Positions 1 to 9,009 are shown, counted from the first letter of the stretch. The stretch is 64,000 nt of DNA from Aliiroseovarius crassostreae (GCF_001307765.1 NZ_LKBA01000023.1:162011-226010); one strand, 5' to 3'. Program-made: numbers and translations. Notes: generated from the letters alone by a model not told the origin.

Positions 1-217
1 GTGACGGCGCACCATGAGGGGCGGCCCGGACGGTGATGCGAAAGCTGATCGAGGACAGCGTCACATGATCGGCCGCTTTCTCATTCCCCGTGCCAGCTTT
101 GATATCTGCCCAGAGCTCACCAAGCGCGACCCAGGTTTCGTCAAAGCCCCCTGCGCCATCCGGCACCCTCTGAGGCTCTTCCAACGTCAATTTGCGATTG
201 AGAACAGGTAAGGTCAC
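1..217 (-). CDS. GTA/phage head-tail adaptor (g7-like), partial
   Basis: This gene runs off the left edge of the window, so only its first 72 codons are visible. The GTG start overlaps the stop of the connector gene upstream in a GTGA arrangement, which indicates translational coupling. The visible N-terminus (VTLPVLNRKLTLEEPQRV, then GGFDETWVALGELWADI) has the look of small phage head-tail adaptor or head-closure proteins. Its place directly after the gp6-like connector matches gene 7 of the Rhodobacter capsulatus GTA. The family call rests on a short stretch plus gene order. Confidence 0.7.
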   Translation of the reverse strand, partial: MTLPVLNRKLTLEEPQRVPDGAGGFDETWVALGELWADIKAGTGNEKAADHVTLSSISFRITVRAAPHGAPS

Positions 218-813
218 TGCGCACCCCCACCAAAGAGCCGCACCACACGATACCGCTGGATCAGAGCGGTCACACCAGAGGGCAGATCCCCCGCTCCGAC
301 GCTCATATCTGAACGGTTTTCATAGTAATACGCGGCCAACATCAGCACCGCTTGCGCGAGATCTGCGGGAATATCCGCCCAGTCCACACCGAAACCAGCA
401 TCAAAACCGATTTCCACTTCACCCGCGACCGGAATGGCCGGCAGGCAGATCCCGGTCGACACCAGCTTGGGACGGTGCAGGTCTTTTTCAAGGCGATAGC
501 GGTCTGATGCAATCACCTCATCCGCGCCAAGGCGGTCGGTAATGGTCAGGCCGGTGATTGCGCTGACCGGACCAACCGGCAGGGCCTGCGTCGCCAGATC
601 GCGCCAGGCGGTCAAGGTCCAGGTAAACGACCGGGTGATCAGGATCTTGCCGGTGCGAGCCTCGATCGCGGCCATCGCCGCGCGCAAATAACTCTCCAAC
701 ACATTATCCTGCACCCCGTCATCGGCAAACCCGGTGCCCAGCCGCAGGTGGTCCTTGAATTGGGCGACCGGCAGGGCCGCGATCGGCACAGTGGTCTGCT
801 CGACTAACATCAT
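214..813 (-). CDS. GTA/phage head-tail connector (gp6-like, g6)
   Basis: A 199-residue protein that fits the phage gp6-like head-tail connector family, which forms a ring on the portal and joins head to tail. The N-terminal half is helical, with a VLESYLRAAMAAIEARTG segment. The C-terminal half carries AQAVLMLAAYYYENRSD and LIQRYRVVRLFGGG, both typical of this family. The start has a GGAG motif 7 bases upstream. It lies between the major capsid gene and the adaptor gene, as in GTA clusters. A second in-frame ATG follows directly, so the exact start could be one codon later. Confidence 0.8.
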   Translation of the reverse strand: MMLVEQTTVPIAALPVAQFKDHLRLGTGFADDGVQDNVLESYLRAAMAAIEARTGKILITRSFTWTLTAWRDLATQALPVGPVSAITGLTITDRLGADEVIASDRYRLEKDLHRPKLVSTGICLPAIPVAGEVEIGFDAGFGVDWADIPADLAQAVLMLAAYYYENRSDMSVGAGDLPSGVTALIQRYRVVRLFGGGAQ

Positions 814-861
814 GGATCATCTCCGAAATTCGGGCCCCTCACGTCAAAGGAATGGGTTGGA

Positions 862-936
862 TGGGCACACGCTGTCCGTATTGCTCGGACGGAGGGGGAG
901 CAGCTAGACAACACGGAGTTGGCCAGCGTGTGCCCA
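862..936. other. 13-bp perfect inverted repeat between capsid and connector genes
   Basis: TGGGCACACGCTG at 862-874 is the exact reverse complement of 924-936. The enclosed 49 bases include a second small hairpin (TCCGTATTGCTCGGA). It fills the only sizeable gap (165 bp) in an otherwise overlapping GTA gene run. No T-tract follows on the minus strand, so it is not a standard terminator. It could stabilise capsid mRNA, act as a processing site, or attenuate connector expression; the role is inferred only. Confidence 0.5.
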
Positions 937-978
937 GCCCGAACGGTGACACGCACCGCCCGGACCTTGGTTCCCGGC

Positions 979-2196
979 TTAGGACACCGAGAATTTCAGC
1001 AGTTTGATCGCAGCAAAGTCGCTCACGTCACCGCCCACGCGCTTGGTGGCATAGAACAGAACATGCGGCTTGGCCGAGAACGGGTCGCGCAGAATGCGGG
1101 TATCGGGGCGTTCAGCCACGGTGTAACCATTGGCAAAGTCACCGAAGGCAATCGAGGCGCTGCCCGATGCGATGTCCGGCATGTCTTCTGCGATCAGAAC
1201 CGGGTAACCGATCAGACGGGCGGGCTCGCCAGCCACGGTGGCATCCGACCACAGGAAGCGGCCATCTGCATCTTTCAGCTTGCGCACGGTGCCCACGGTT
1301 TTCGAGTTCATCACAAAGACGCCATTGGCGCGGTAATCAGCACCCAGCGCATAGATCAGGTCGAAAATCGCATCCGCCGGGTTGGTGCCGTCAAAGTCAC
1401 CATCCGCACCAGTTGCCACATAGCCCAGGTTGCCCCAGCTCCACGACCCGTTCTCAACCGCAGTATGGTTCAGGAAACCATTCGGCTTGTCGACGCCATC
1501 ACCGTTGATAAAGGCAGCCGATTCCGCGCGGGCAAATTTCTCGGCGATACGACCCGCCAGCCAGCTTTCGATATCAAACGCACTGTCATCCAGCAGGCGC
1601 TGCGACACTTTCGGCAGGGCCGACAGTTCGTGCAGCGGGATCGAAATACGGTCGATCTTGGGGGTGCCGGTCTCAGCGGCGGAACCGGTTTCAGAAGCCC
1701 AACCCGTAACCAGATCATCCTGGTCGATCAGCACGTCATAGGCGGTGCCTTCGACATTGACCACATTGGCAACCGAGCGCAGGGATGCGGCGTTGGACAG
1801 CACACCTTTGATGGTGTCAGCGGTCACCGGATCCACCAGGTAACCACCGTCGGCGGCCACGGCGGTCGACATGGCTTTGCCTTCCAGTTGAAGGCCGCGC
1901 AGGCCGTCATCGTCGCCCGAACGCACATAGGCTTCAAAGGCTTTCTGGTGGGGGGCGCCGAGATCGGTTTCAGCGGCCAGGTGCGGCCGTGCCGCGTTCA
2001 GTTGAGATTTGCGATCCAGCATGGTCAGTCGCTCTTCCTGTTGTTGAAGTTTGGTGGAAATTTCAGATTGAAACTCTTTGATATCGCTCACGAAACCGGC
2101 CAGTGCGGTCTTCACCTCGGCAACCGGGGCGTGTGCCTGACCGGGACCAGAAGGCGCACCTGTCCGGCCCTGAGCTTTGATCTCTTTTTCGCTCAT
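979..2196 (-). CDS. GTA/phage major capsid protein, HK97 family (g5)
   Basis: A 405-residue HK97-fold major capsid protein that builds the particle head. Residues 1 to about 110 form a charged, coiled-coil scaffold-like domain (the delta domain), normally cut off by the prohead protease; it includes LQQQEERLTMLDRKSQ. The HK97 core follows from about residue 120, with MSTAVAADGGYLVDP, a typical entry into the mature shell domain. The C-terminus has YATKRVGGDVSDFAAIKLLKFS, also typical. AAGGAC lies 6 bases upstream of the ATG. It directly follows the protease gene. Confidence 0.92.
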   Translation of the reverse strand: MSEKEIKAQGRTGAPSGPGQAHAPVAEVKTALAGFVSDIKEFQSEISTKLQQQEERLTMLDRKSQLNAARPHLAAETDLGAPHQKAFEAYVRSGDDDGLRGLQLEGKAMSTAVAADGGYLVDPVTADTIKGVLSNAASLRSVANVVNVEGTAYDVLIDQDDLVTGWASETGSAAETGTPKIDRISIPLHELSALPKVSQRLLDDSAFDIESWLAGRIAEKFARAESAAFINGDGVDKPNGFLNHTAVENGSWSWGNLGYVATGADGDFDGTNPADAIFDLIYALGADYRANGVFVMNSKTVGTVRKLKDADGRFLWSDATVAGEPARLIGYPVLIAEDMPDIASGSASIAFGDFANGYTVAERPDTRILRDPFSAKPHVLFYATKRVGGDVSDFAAIKLLKFSVS

Positions 2197-2236
2197 GGAT
2201 GGGTCCTTGATAGAAGGTTCAGATCACTGGCGCGGC

Positions 2237-2803
2237 TCACTCGCCTGCCAGTATTTGGCGCGCCTCCGAAAGGGCGGCGGCCAGTTCACACAGGAGGGCA
2301 TCATCGCCCGGGGTTTCCCCCTTGGCGCCCACCCGCGCACTGGGCAACATCGGGAAAGTGACAAGCGACACTTCCCAAAGTTCCAGCTCGCTCAAGAGCC
2401 TCTGGCCCTTGTCGTTCTTTGTGGCTTTCACGGTGCGATAACCGATCGACAGGCCATCCATGGCCCCGGCCTCAATCAAAGCGGCGGCTTCTCGGCCCCG
2501 TTCCACATCGGTCAGGATCCGCCCTTTGACAAACAGGCCCTTGTGATCTTCACGCACCTCGTCCCAGACACCAATCGGCTGGCTTGGGTCATGCTGCCAG
2601 AGCATTTTGACATTTCGCCCTTTTGCCGACAGCTCGGTAAGGCTTTTCGCATAGGCGCCTTTCAGCACAACGTCATTGCCGTTATCAACCTCACCGAAAT
2701 AGCTGGCATACCCTTCAATCGCGATGCCCTCATCGGTCTGAACTGTCTGCCCGAGGCGGACGAATTTATGCTCCAACCCCATATGGGTATGGTAATCGCT
2801 CAT
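2237..2803 (-). CDS. GTA/phage prohead protease, HK97 family (g4)
   Basis: A 188-residue serine protease of the HK97 prohead protease family, which matures the capsid by removing the scaffold domain. Visible family motifs are EGYASYFGEVDNGNDVV near residue 30, the His motif MLWQHDPSQPIG near residue 70, the Ser motif DGLSIGYRTV near residue 115, and SLVTFPMLPSARV near residue 145. The ATG overlaps the portal stop codon, implying coupled translation. It is the usual gene between portal and capsid in GTA clusters. No g3.5-type ORF separates it from the portal gene here. Confidence 0.92.
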   Translation of the reverse strand: MSDYHTHMGLEHKFVRLGQTVQTDEGIAIEGYASYFGEVDNGNDVVLKGAYAKSLTELSAKGRNVKMLWQHDPSQPIGVWDEVREDHKGLFVKGRILTDVERGREAAALIEAGAMDGLSIGYRTVKATKNDKGQRLLSELELWEVSLVTFPMLPSARVGAKGETPGDDALLCELAAALSEARQILAGE

Positions 2804-3993
2804 GGTCGCATTCCTTCTTGATCGTCGTCCGACAGTTTCGGCAGCCCCAGAAGCGCCCGCTTTTCGGCATCGGACAAAAAGTCCGCCTCAGCCACGCGTT
2901 TCCATTGCTGATCCCGTTCGGCGGCCAAAGCAGGCACCTGATCCAGGTCGGGCTTGAGCGTCACCGCCTCGCCGGTGAACTCGCTCAGCCAATGCCCAAC
3001 ATTGGCCGCAACCCGCTGCACCATCGGAACAACCGTCAACCGGTAGAAGGCCCGATTGGCTTCCTGGTAATTGGCGTAGGTCGCATCCCCTGGAATGCCG
3101 ATCAGCATCGGGGGAACCCCAAAGGCCTGCGCAATTTCGCGCGCGGCGGCCTCTTTTGTTTTCTGAAACTCCATGTCAGAAGGCGAGAACCCCATCGGTT
3201 TCCAGTCCAGCCCCCCTTCAAGGAGCATGGGGCGCCCGGCATTTCGTGCGCCGACGTGATGGGCTTCCATCTCGCTCAGCAGGCGGTCATATTGATCCGC
3301 CGACATCTGCGCCTGTCCATCCAACCCCTTGTAAACAATCGCTCCTGACGGACGGGCGGCATTGTCCAATAGGGCCTTAGACCAGCTGGATGCCGCATTG
3401 TGCACATCAATTGCAGTGGCCGCGGCCTGCAGGGGCGACAGGCCGTAGTGATCGTCCTGCGGATGGAAATTCTTGATGTGGCAGACCGGGCTTGGCCCTT
3501 CCCCCAAATGGAACCGGTGTTTCTTGGCCCCAACCGCATAGTCATAGGCCACCGGCCAGCCATTGGCCCCCGGCACCAGATTCATTCGGTCCGAGCGCAG
3601 AACGTGCAGCTCCAGCGGGGTGCCCTCCTGGCCGCCAACCGCCTCCAGATACCCATTGCCGGTTAGGGTAAGCTGGCCAAACAGGGCCTCAAACAGCTCT
3701 GCGCGACTTTGCGCAGCATTCGGACGCGACAGCAGGTCCAAAATCGGGTGCTCATCATAGCGCCGCTCGGCATCCTGAAGCACAAGCGGCAGCGCCGCGC
3801 CAGCTTCTGCAATCAGTTTCACGGACCGAAAACCAACCGGGTTGGCCGCAAAACCGATTTTGGTCAGGCTGACCACATCCCGCGGGCTCCACGCCACCCG
3901 CCCCGAGCCGTGATAGGCGATAACGGGGCCGGTGGCCGAGGCCTTGGTCTCGACCGGAGCTTCCTCACCACGCTTCAGAAAGTTAAAAACCAT
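2800..3993 (-). CDS. GTA/phage portal protein, HK97 type (g3)
   Basis: A 397-residue portal protein that forms the dodecameric DNA entry ring at one head vertex. The sequence has family features: an N-terminal VSLTKIGFAANPVGFRSVKLIAEAGA stretch typical of HK97-type portals, LTGNGYLEAVGG near residue 115, HIKNFHPQDDHYGLSPLQAA near residue 170, and AFGVPPMLIGIPGDATYANYQEA near residue 290. The length is normal for the family. It lies downstream of the large terminase, and its 3' end overlaps the protease gene. Confidence 0.92.
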   Translation of the reverse strand: MVFNFLKRGEEAPVETKASATGPVIAYHGSGRVAWSPRDVVSLTKIGFAANPVGFRSVKLIAEAGAALPLVLQDAERRYDEHPILDLLSRPNAAQSRAELFEALFGQLTLTGNGYLEAVGGQEGTPLELHVLRSDRMNLVPGANGWPVAYDYAVGAKKHRFHLGEGPSPVCHIKNFHPQDDHYGLSPLQAAATAIDVHNAASSWSKALLDNAARPSGAIVYKGLDGQAQMSADQYDRLLSEMEAHHVGARNAGRPMLLEGGLDWKPMGFSPSDMEFQKTKEAAAREIAQAFGVPPMLIGIPGDATYANYQEANRAFYRLTVVPMVQRVAANVGHWLSEFTGEAVTLKPDLDQVPALAAERDQQWKRVAEADFLSDAEKRALLGLPKLSDDDQEGMRP

Positions 3994-4075
3994 ATGCTGG
4001 TTCTCCTCGTTTCAAGCCGCCAATAGGCAAGCCGGTTCCAGTCCGGCGCGAGCGCACCCGCGCCAACCGGTTCAT
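3983..4075 (-). CDS. possible 30-residue ORF overlapping the portal start
   Basis: In the 181-base gap between terminase and portal, an ATG at 4075 opens a 30-codon frame (MNRLARVRSRRTGTGLPIGG and onward) with AAGAGAAAT upstream. It ends 11 bases inside the portal gene, so it could couple translation to the portal start. The peptide is short and Arg-rich with no recognisable family. It may equally be a chance ORF, or a short leader that only positions ribosomes. Confidence 0.2.
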   Translation of the reverse strand: MNRLARVRSRRTGTGLPIGGLKRGEPAYGF

Positions 4076-4174
4076 ATTTCTCTTGTCTTGGGTTGGTCAG
4101 GATGCCGGTTCAATCTGCCGCAGCATCCCGCCTTTCGATGTTTGGCACTTTGCCACCACTGGTTAAAAAAGAGT

Positions 4175-5608
4175 TTAACCGAGCGTTCGCACCTGTGGCC
4201 GGGACCAATGCGCAACAGGGGCAATCATCAGTTCGTGCAATGCCCAGACCAACGCATCCAGGCGATCAGGACTGCCCTTGCCCTCATACCCTGTCGGGGT
4301 CATCTGGCACATTTGATCTTCAAGCTGGGAAAAGAAACCCGCGTGATAGACTTTGCCCTGCTCATAAAGTGCTGCCACCGGTTCTGCCCGTTGTGCCTTG
4401 CCCCGGCTGGCATGAACCGCTCGATAAGGCACCGAGGGATCAATCTGGCGCACCACCTGCTCCACCAGAGCCCCACCCTGATTGACTTCGGCCACCAGAC
4501 GGTCTGCCCCATGTCGGTGCATGGCCGCCAGCGCCGCCTCGGCCCATTCTGTCGGCGTTGCCCCGGAGGTTGAGGCATCCTCAAGCACATATGCACGCCA
4601 ATCACGTGGATGCCCTTCGGTCACGGCGCCCACAACGACGATACCGCATTCATCCGACCCTTTATGCGCGGTGACAGACGGGTCAACGGCAACCACGATG
4701 CGGTTGAAATCCGGCAGCGCGCCCTCATGGCGCTTCTGGTCAATCTCCTTCATTTCCCACATTGCGCCTTCCACACCCTCCATCAGCACCCCGTCCAGCT
4801 CCTGTCGGCCAAGATGCGTGCCCGCATAGCGGTGGCGCACCTCCTCAAGAAAACTTTTCGCAAGATAGGCCCGGTTGGCTTCGGTTGGTGCATGGGTGGT
4901 GACGGTCGAGGGGTTGGCCAGAATTTCTTTCAGCACATTGACATTGCGCGGCGTGGTGGTGATCACCTGCCGTGGATGCGCGCCCAGACGCAAACCGAAC
5001 TGAAGCATATCCCAGGTCTCTTCGGCCTTTTTCCATTTCGCCAGTTCGTCCACCCAGGCTGCATCAAACTGCGGCCCGCGCAGCCCTTCTGGATCGCTGG
5101 CGGAAAACACCTGCGCCACCGCCCCGTTCGGCCAGACCAGCTGGCGGCGCGAGGCAATCCACTCCGGCCGGCGATCAGGCGGCGAACATGCGATAATGCC
5201 ACTTTCGCCAAACACCATCACATCGCGGGTCTGATCAAAGGTCTCACCTATCAAGGCAACCCGACGCGAGCGGCCCGGATCAAAAGGGCCATCCCCCTCG
5301 ACCTCAGCGCGCACCCACTCGGAGCCAGCGCGGGTTTTCCCCGCGCCGCGCCCCCCCATGATCACCCAGCTACGCCAGTCCCCTTCCGGCGCCACCTGAT
5401 GCGGCAGCGCCCAGAAGTCGAAAATGTAAGGAAGGGCTGCAATTGCGCCGTCAGTCAGGCTGCTCAGGAAGGCCTCTTGCTCGTCTGACGTCGCGCAGGC
5501 AAGCCAGTCTGCGCCCGATCTCTTCTCTGGCCTGAGCAAGGTTGAGGCTGGTTCCAGCCGCTCCTTGCCCGGCAGTTTTGCTAGTCTGTTCAAGTCTCTT
5601 CCTTTCAT
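4175..5608 (-). CDS. GTA/phage terminase large subunit (g2)
   Basis: A DNA-packaging motor of about 477 residues. The ATPase domain has a Walker A motif, MGGRGAGKTRAGSEW, and a Walker B region, DAAWVDELAKW. The C-terminal nuclease domain carries IVVAVDPSVTAHKGSDECG, the usual first acidic residue of the RNase H-like fold. The start is uncertain. The ATG at 5608 (MKGRDLNRLAKLPG) makes this gene overlap the small terminase gene by about 158 bases, which is long; a later non-ATG start near the SLTDGAIAALPYIF segment would remove the overlap. The product is clear even though the start is not. Confidence 0.92.
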   Translation of the reverse strand: MKGRDLNRLAKLPGKERLEPASTLLRPEKRSGADWLACATSDEQEAFLSSLTDGAIAALPYIFDFWALPHQVAPEGDWRSWVIMGGRGAGKTRAGSEWVRAEVEGDGPFDPGRSRRVALIGETFDQTRDVMVFGESGIIACSPPDRRPEWIASRRQLVWPNGAVAQVFSASDPEGLRGPQFDAAWVDELAKWKKAEETWDMLQFGLRLGAHPRQVITTTPRNVNVLKEILANPSTVTTHAPTEANRAYLAKSFLEEVRHRYAGTHLGRQELDGVLMEGVEGAMWEMKEIDQKRHEGALPDFNRIVVAVDPSVTAHKGSDECGIVVVGAVTEGHPRDWRAYVLEDASTSGATPTEWAEAALAAMHRHGADRLVAEVNQGGALVEQVVRQIDPSVPYRAVHASRGKAQRAEPVAALYEQGKVYHAGFFSQLEDQMCQMTPTGYEGKGSPDRLDALVWALHELMIAPVAHWSRPQVRTLG

Positions 5609-5801
5609 CAAATACGGTCTGCAGAGCCTTGCGCAATTCGGTCGATGTTTTCGCCAAACCACATTCGCCCTCACTCATTCCTTCTTCAGAAGCCCGCAAC
5701 TGGCGCTCCAACTCATTCAAAACACGATTAAACAATCCATTGGCGATTTCGATATAATCCATCGCCTCTGTATCTGCTTCCAAAGGCTTATTATTGCTCA
5801 T
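5451..5801 (-). CDS. GTA small terminase-like protein (g1)
   Basis: A protein of about 116 residues at the head of the cluster, where GTA g1, a small terminase subunit, is normally found. The sequence is helical and charged (LNELERQLRASEEG, LRKALQTVFDERKRLEQ), fitting an oligomerising coiled-coil protein. It has no enzymatic motif. Two starts are possible, at 5801 (MSNNKPLEA) and 5822; neither has a strong ribosome-binding site. The assignment relies on position, size and composition. Confidence 0.65.
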   Translation of the reverse strand: MSNNKPLEADTEAMDYIEIANGLFNRVLNELERQLRASEEGMSEGECGLAKTSTELRKALQTVFDERKRLEQTSKTAGQGAAGTSLNLAQAREEIGRRLACLRDVRRARGLPEQPD

Positions 5802-5844
5802 CTTTTTGTGTCTGCCTCTCATGCTCTCGTCCGCACGAGCGACA

Positions 5845-5880
5845 TGAAAAAACGGCCCGAGGCAAATGCCTGGGCCGTTG
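5845..5880 (-). terminator. rho-independent terminator after mltG
   Basis: AACGGCCC (5851-5858) pairs with GGGCCGTT (5872-5879), with an inner AGGCA/TGCCT stem. On the minus strand a run of six T residues follows. It separates the mltG-fabF transcript from the GTA cluster, so the GTA genes need their own promoter or readthrough. Confidence 0.8.
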
Positions 5881-5975
5881 ATCCACGTCTTCTAGCGTAA
5901 TTGAAAACTTACCGGGGACCGTGCGCACGGTCAAATCGCGCACTGGCAACAGCGCACGATCTGTTCATCGGATGT

Positions 5976-7136
5976 TTACTGTTTCGCACGCTCCGCTTCG
6001 ATTTTGCGCCAGTTGGCGACATTGGCATTGTGCTCTTGCAAGGTGGTTGCGAAAGCATGCCCGCCGGTTCCATCCGCGACGAAGAACAGGTAATCCGTGT
6101 TCGCTGGGTTCAGGGCAGCCTCGATCGCTGCGCGTCCCGGATTGGCGATCGGTGTGGGCGGAAGCCCGTCTATGACATAGGTGTTATAGGGGGTTTCCCG
6201 CCGCAATTCTGATTGCCGCAATCCCCGGCCCAGAGCGCCTCGCCCCTTGGTGATACCATAGATCACGGTCGGGTCGGTCTGAAGACGCATTCCTTTGTTC
6301 AGGCGGTTCACGAATACGCTTGCAACCTGACGACGCTCCTCGGCCAGACCGGTTTCCTTTTCGACGATCGAGGCCATGATCAGCGCCTCTTCCGGGTTGG
6401 CATACGGCACCCCCTCTGCCCGATTTTTCCAGGCTTCCAAAAGGGTAATTGCCTGCGACGCCATCATTTCGGAAATCAGCTCTGATCGGGCGCGACCGGC
6501 TTTCATCTCATAGCTGTCCGGCGCAAGGCTGCCTTCGGCCGGAACCCCGGCAATCTCACCAGACAAGAAATCAGCGGCTTTCAGGCTTTCCACCACCTGC
6601 CAGCTGGTGACACCTTCCGCAATCGCGATGCGGTAACGGGTGTCGGCCTCTTCTCTCTTCGAGAGGTAAACATCCGGGGCCGCCCCTTCGAGCTCTGCCG
6701 GTTTGAACTCGGCTGCCACCTTGTATTCCTGCGAGACGGGATCCAGCTCACGCACTTGCATGACCGCGCTCAGGACGCCGATACGATAGAGAATTTCCGT
6801 GCCACATGTCGACGCCCCGCCACGGGTGACAATCTCGATGATATCTGCCATCGAGGCCCCTTCAGGCACCAAAAAGGACCCGGCCTTAAGCTGGCTGGAC
6901 TTTTCGGAATAGCTGACACCGACCCGAAAGACCTGAGGATAGGAAATCGCCCCCAGGGTCTCCAGATTTTTTGACACCCGATTGAAATTCGACCCACGCT
7001 CTACCTTGAGACAGACCGCCTGTGCCAGAGGCCCCGCTTGGGTAAACTCACGTTTGCCCCAAGCGATCATCCCCACCCCGACAATCAGGATGAGGATGAA
7101 AAGCGTCAGCGCGTTGGACGCGATGTTTCGCCACAT
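5976..7136 (-). CDS. mltG: endolytic murein transglycosylase MltG
   Basis: A 386-residue YceG-like enzyme anchored by one N-terminal membrane helix (TLFILILIVGVGMIAW, about residues 11-26). It cuts nascent glycan strands in the periplasm and so sets their length. The LysM-like region lies near residue 45. The catalytic Glu is in IMASIVEKETG near residue 255. Further family motifs are GMRLQTDPTVIYGI, YNTYVIDGLPPTPIANPG and YLFFVADGTGGHAF. The start ATG overlaps the fabF stop by one base (TGATG), so the two genes are coupled, as is common for fabF-mltG. Confidence 0.95.
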   Translation of the reverse strand: MWRNIASNALTLFILILIVGVGMIAWGKREFTQAGPLAQAVCLKVERGSNFNRVSKNLETLGAISYPQVFRVGVSYSEKSSQLKAGSFLVPEGASMADIIEIVTRGGASTCGTEILYRIGVLSAVMQVRELDPVSQEYKVAAEFKPAELEGAAPDVYLSKREEADTRYRIAIAEGVTSWQVVESLKAADFLSGEIAGVPAEGSLAPDSYEMKAGRARSELISEMMASQAITLLEAWKNRAEGVPYANPEEALIMASIVEKETGLAEERRQVASVFVNRLNKGMRLQTDPTVIYGITKGRGALGRGLRQSELRRETPYNTYVIDGLPPTPIANPGRAAIEAALNPANTDYLFFVADGTGGHAFATTLQEHNANVANWRKIEAERAKQ

Positions 7137-8398
7137 CAGTCAGTGACCTTGCCCATAACAAGACAGGCATTGGTGCCGCCAAACCCGAAACTGTTCGACA
7201 GGGTGATGTTGATTTCGCGCGGTTCGGCCTTGTTGGCCGCCAGCGACAGGCGCGGCTCAACTGCCGGGTTATCGAGGTTCAATGTTGGCGGTGCAATCTG
7301 GTCGCGGATTGCCAAGGCACAGAAGATCGCTTCCACCGCACCCGCGGCGCCCAGCAGGTGACCGATTGAGGATTTGGTCGAGGACATAGTGACCTTGCCG
7401 GCCGCGTCGCCCAGCAGACGCTCAACCGCGCCCAGTTCGACAGTATCCGCCATGGTCGAGGTACCGTGGGCGTTGATATAATCAACGGCGGACGGTTCCA
7501 GCCCAGCCTTTGCAAGGGCAGCGGTCATCGCGCGGAACCCCCCATCACCATCTTCTGAGGGCGCGGTGATGTGATAGGCATCACCGGACAGGCCATAGCC
7601 CAGAACTTCGGCATAGATCTTGGCACCGCGCGCCTTGGCGTGTTCGTATTCTTCCAGTACTACGATCCCGCCACCTTCGCCCATCACGAACCCGTCCCGG
7701 TCGTTGTCATATGGGCGGCTGGCCGCCTTGGGGTCATCTTCGCGCTTGGTCGAAAGGGCCTTACAGGCGTTGAAACCCGCAATGCCGATCTCACAGATTG
7801 CGGCTTCGGCACCGCCAGCCACCATCACATCTGCATCCCCGGACTGGATCAGACGGGTTGCATCACCGATAGCGTGCGCACCGGTCGAGCAGGCGGTCAC
7901 AACCGCATGGTTCGGACCTTTGAAGCCGTATTTGATGGACACCTGTCCAGAGATCAGGTTGATCAGCGAACCGGGAATAAAGAAAGGCGAAACGCGGCGG
8001 GGGCCACGTTCCTTGATCAGCACAGCCGTATCCGCAATTGACGACAGCCCGCCAATGCCGGACCCAATCATCACGCCCGTACGCAGGCGACTTTCCTCTG
8101 CATCCGGGGTCCAGCCCGCATCGGCCAATGCCATATCCGCAGCTGCGATACCGTACAGGATGAAGTCATCCACCTTGCGGCGCTCTTTCGGAGCCATCCA
8201 GTCATCGGGGTTGAACGTCCCGTCAGTGCCATCACCAAACGGCACTTCGCAGGCATATTTGGTGGTTACATTAGAGGCATCAAACTTGGTGATCGGACCT
8301 GCGCCCGACTGCCCGTCCAGAATACGTTTCCAAGTTTCCTCGACCCCGCAGGCCAGCGGAGATACCATGCCCAGACCTGTCACTACCACTCGACGCAT
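7136..8398 (-). CDS. fabF: beta-ketoacyl-ACP synthase II
   Basis: A 420-residue condensing enzyme that elongates acyl-ACP with malonyl-ACP. The thiolase-fold Cys-His-His triad is visible: Cys in VVTACSTGAHAIGDA near residue 170, His in NAHGTSTMADTVE, and His in SSTKSSIGHLLGAAG, which also carries the conserved Lys. The C-terminal SNSFGFGGTNACLV is characteristic. It follows acpP after 192 bases containing a terminator and precedes mltG with a one-base overlap. FabF, rather than FabB, is indicated by the acpP-fabF pairing and the motif set. Confidence 0.97.
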   Translation of the reverse strand: MRRVVVTGLGMVSPLACGVEETWKRILDGQSGAGPITKFDASNVTTKYACEVPFGDGTDGTFNPDDWMAPKERRKVDDFILYGIAAADMALADAGWTPDAEESRLRTGVMIGSGIGGLSSIADTAVLIKERGPRRVSPFFIPGSLINLISGQVSIKYGFKGPNHAVVTACSTGAHAIGDATRLIQSGDADVMVAGGAEAAICEIGIAGFNACKALSTKREDDPKAASRPYDNDRDGFVMGEGGGIVVLEEYEHAKARGAKIYAEVLGYGLSGDAYHITAPSEDGDGGFRAMTAALAKAGLEPSAVDYINAHGTSTMADTVELGAVERLLGDAAGKVTMSSTKSSIGHLLGAAGAVEAIFCALAIRDQIAPPTLNLDNPAVEPRLSLAANKAEPREINITLSNSFGFGGTNACLVMGKVTD

Positions 8399-8541
8399 AT
8401 TTGTAGCCCTTTCAAAGGTATTTCAAACTCTCGCGTTAAATAACGCGGGCAAGCCATGCGGGGCAAGGCGTTTTCCGGAAACGGGCAACTGCCCGCACAT
8501 CGTTCCGCCCTGCCTGCAGGAAAATTACCTGTTCACAAACG

Positions 8542-8569
8542 AAAAACGACGCCCCAAAGGGCGCCGTTT
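8542..8569 (-). terminator. rho-independent terminator after acpP
   Basis: A hairpin of AAACG(A)CGCCC with GGCG(C)CGTTT around CAAAG, followed on the minus strand by a TTTTT run. It should reduce readthrough from the highly expressed acpP into fabF. Confidence 0.75.
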
Positions 8570-8590
8570 CCCAATTTCTGTCACGCGCGC

Positions 8591-8824
8591 TTATTGAGCT
8601 TCGGTGATGAACTTTACGGCGTCGCCGAAGGTCTGGATGGTTTCGGCAGCGTCATCCGGGATCTCAATGCCGAACTCTTCCTCGAAAGCCATAACCAGCT
8701 CAACTGTGTCCAGGCTGTCTGCGCCCAGGTCGTCAATGAACGAGGCCGATTCCGTAACCTTGTCCTCTTCCACACCCAGGTGCTCAACAACGATTTTTTT
8801 CACGCGATCTGCGACGTCGCTCAT
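8591..8824 (-). CDS. acpP: acyl carrier protein
   Basis: A 77-residue acidic four-helix protein that carries growing acyl chains on a phosphopantetheine arm. The attachment site is Ser37 in [20 protein letters not shown], the classic DSL motif. Length and charge are normal. It lies between fabG and fabF in the usual order and has its own terminator. Confidence 0.98.
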   Translation of the reverse strand: MSDVADRVKKIVVEHLGVEEDKVTESASFIDDLGADSLDTVELVMAFEEEFGIEIPDDAAETIQTFGDAVKFITEAQ

Positions 8825-9009
8825 GGTAAATCCTCACATTATTCAGGGCTTGTGCCCTTTGGGTCGGGCCGGAGCCCTGTCTCATTTGGCCTCGAAAGAC
8901 CGCTCAGTTTCCCGCGCGTTATGCCGAGATCCCCAGACATGCAAATGCGCCCGGGGGAAAACCTGCGCCGCCTATACCACATCGGGTAAGATAGGCAAAC
9001 CATTTCAGG

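Noticed and set aside
919..2361. A 480-codon plus-strand ORF opposite the capsid gene
   Set aside because: It is the mirror frame of the capsid gene, has no recognisable domain and no sensible start; high GC produces such long antisense frames.
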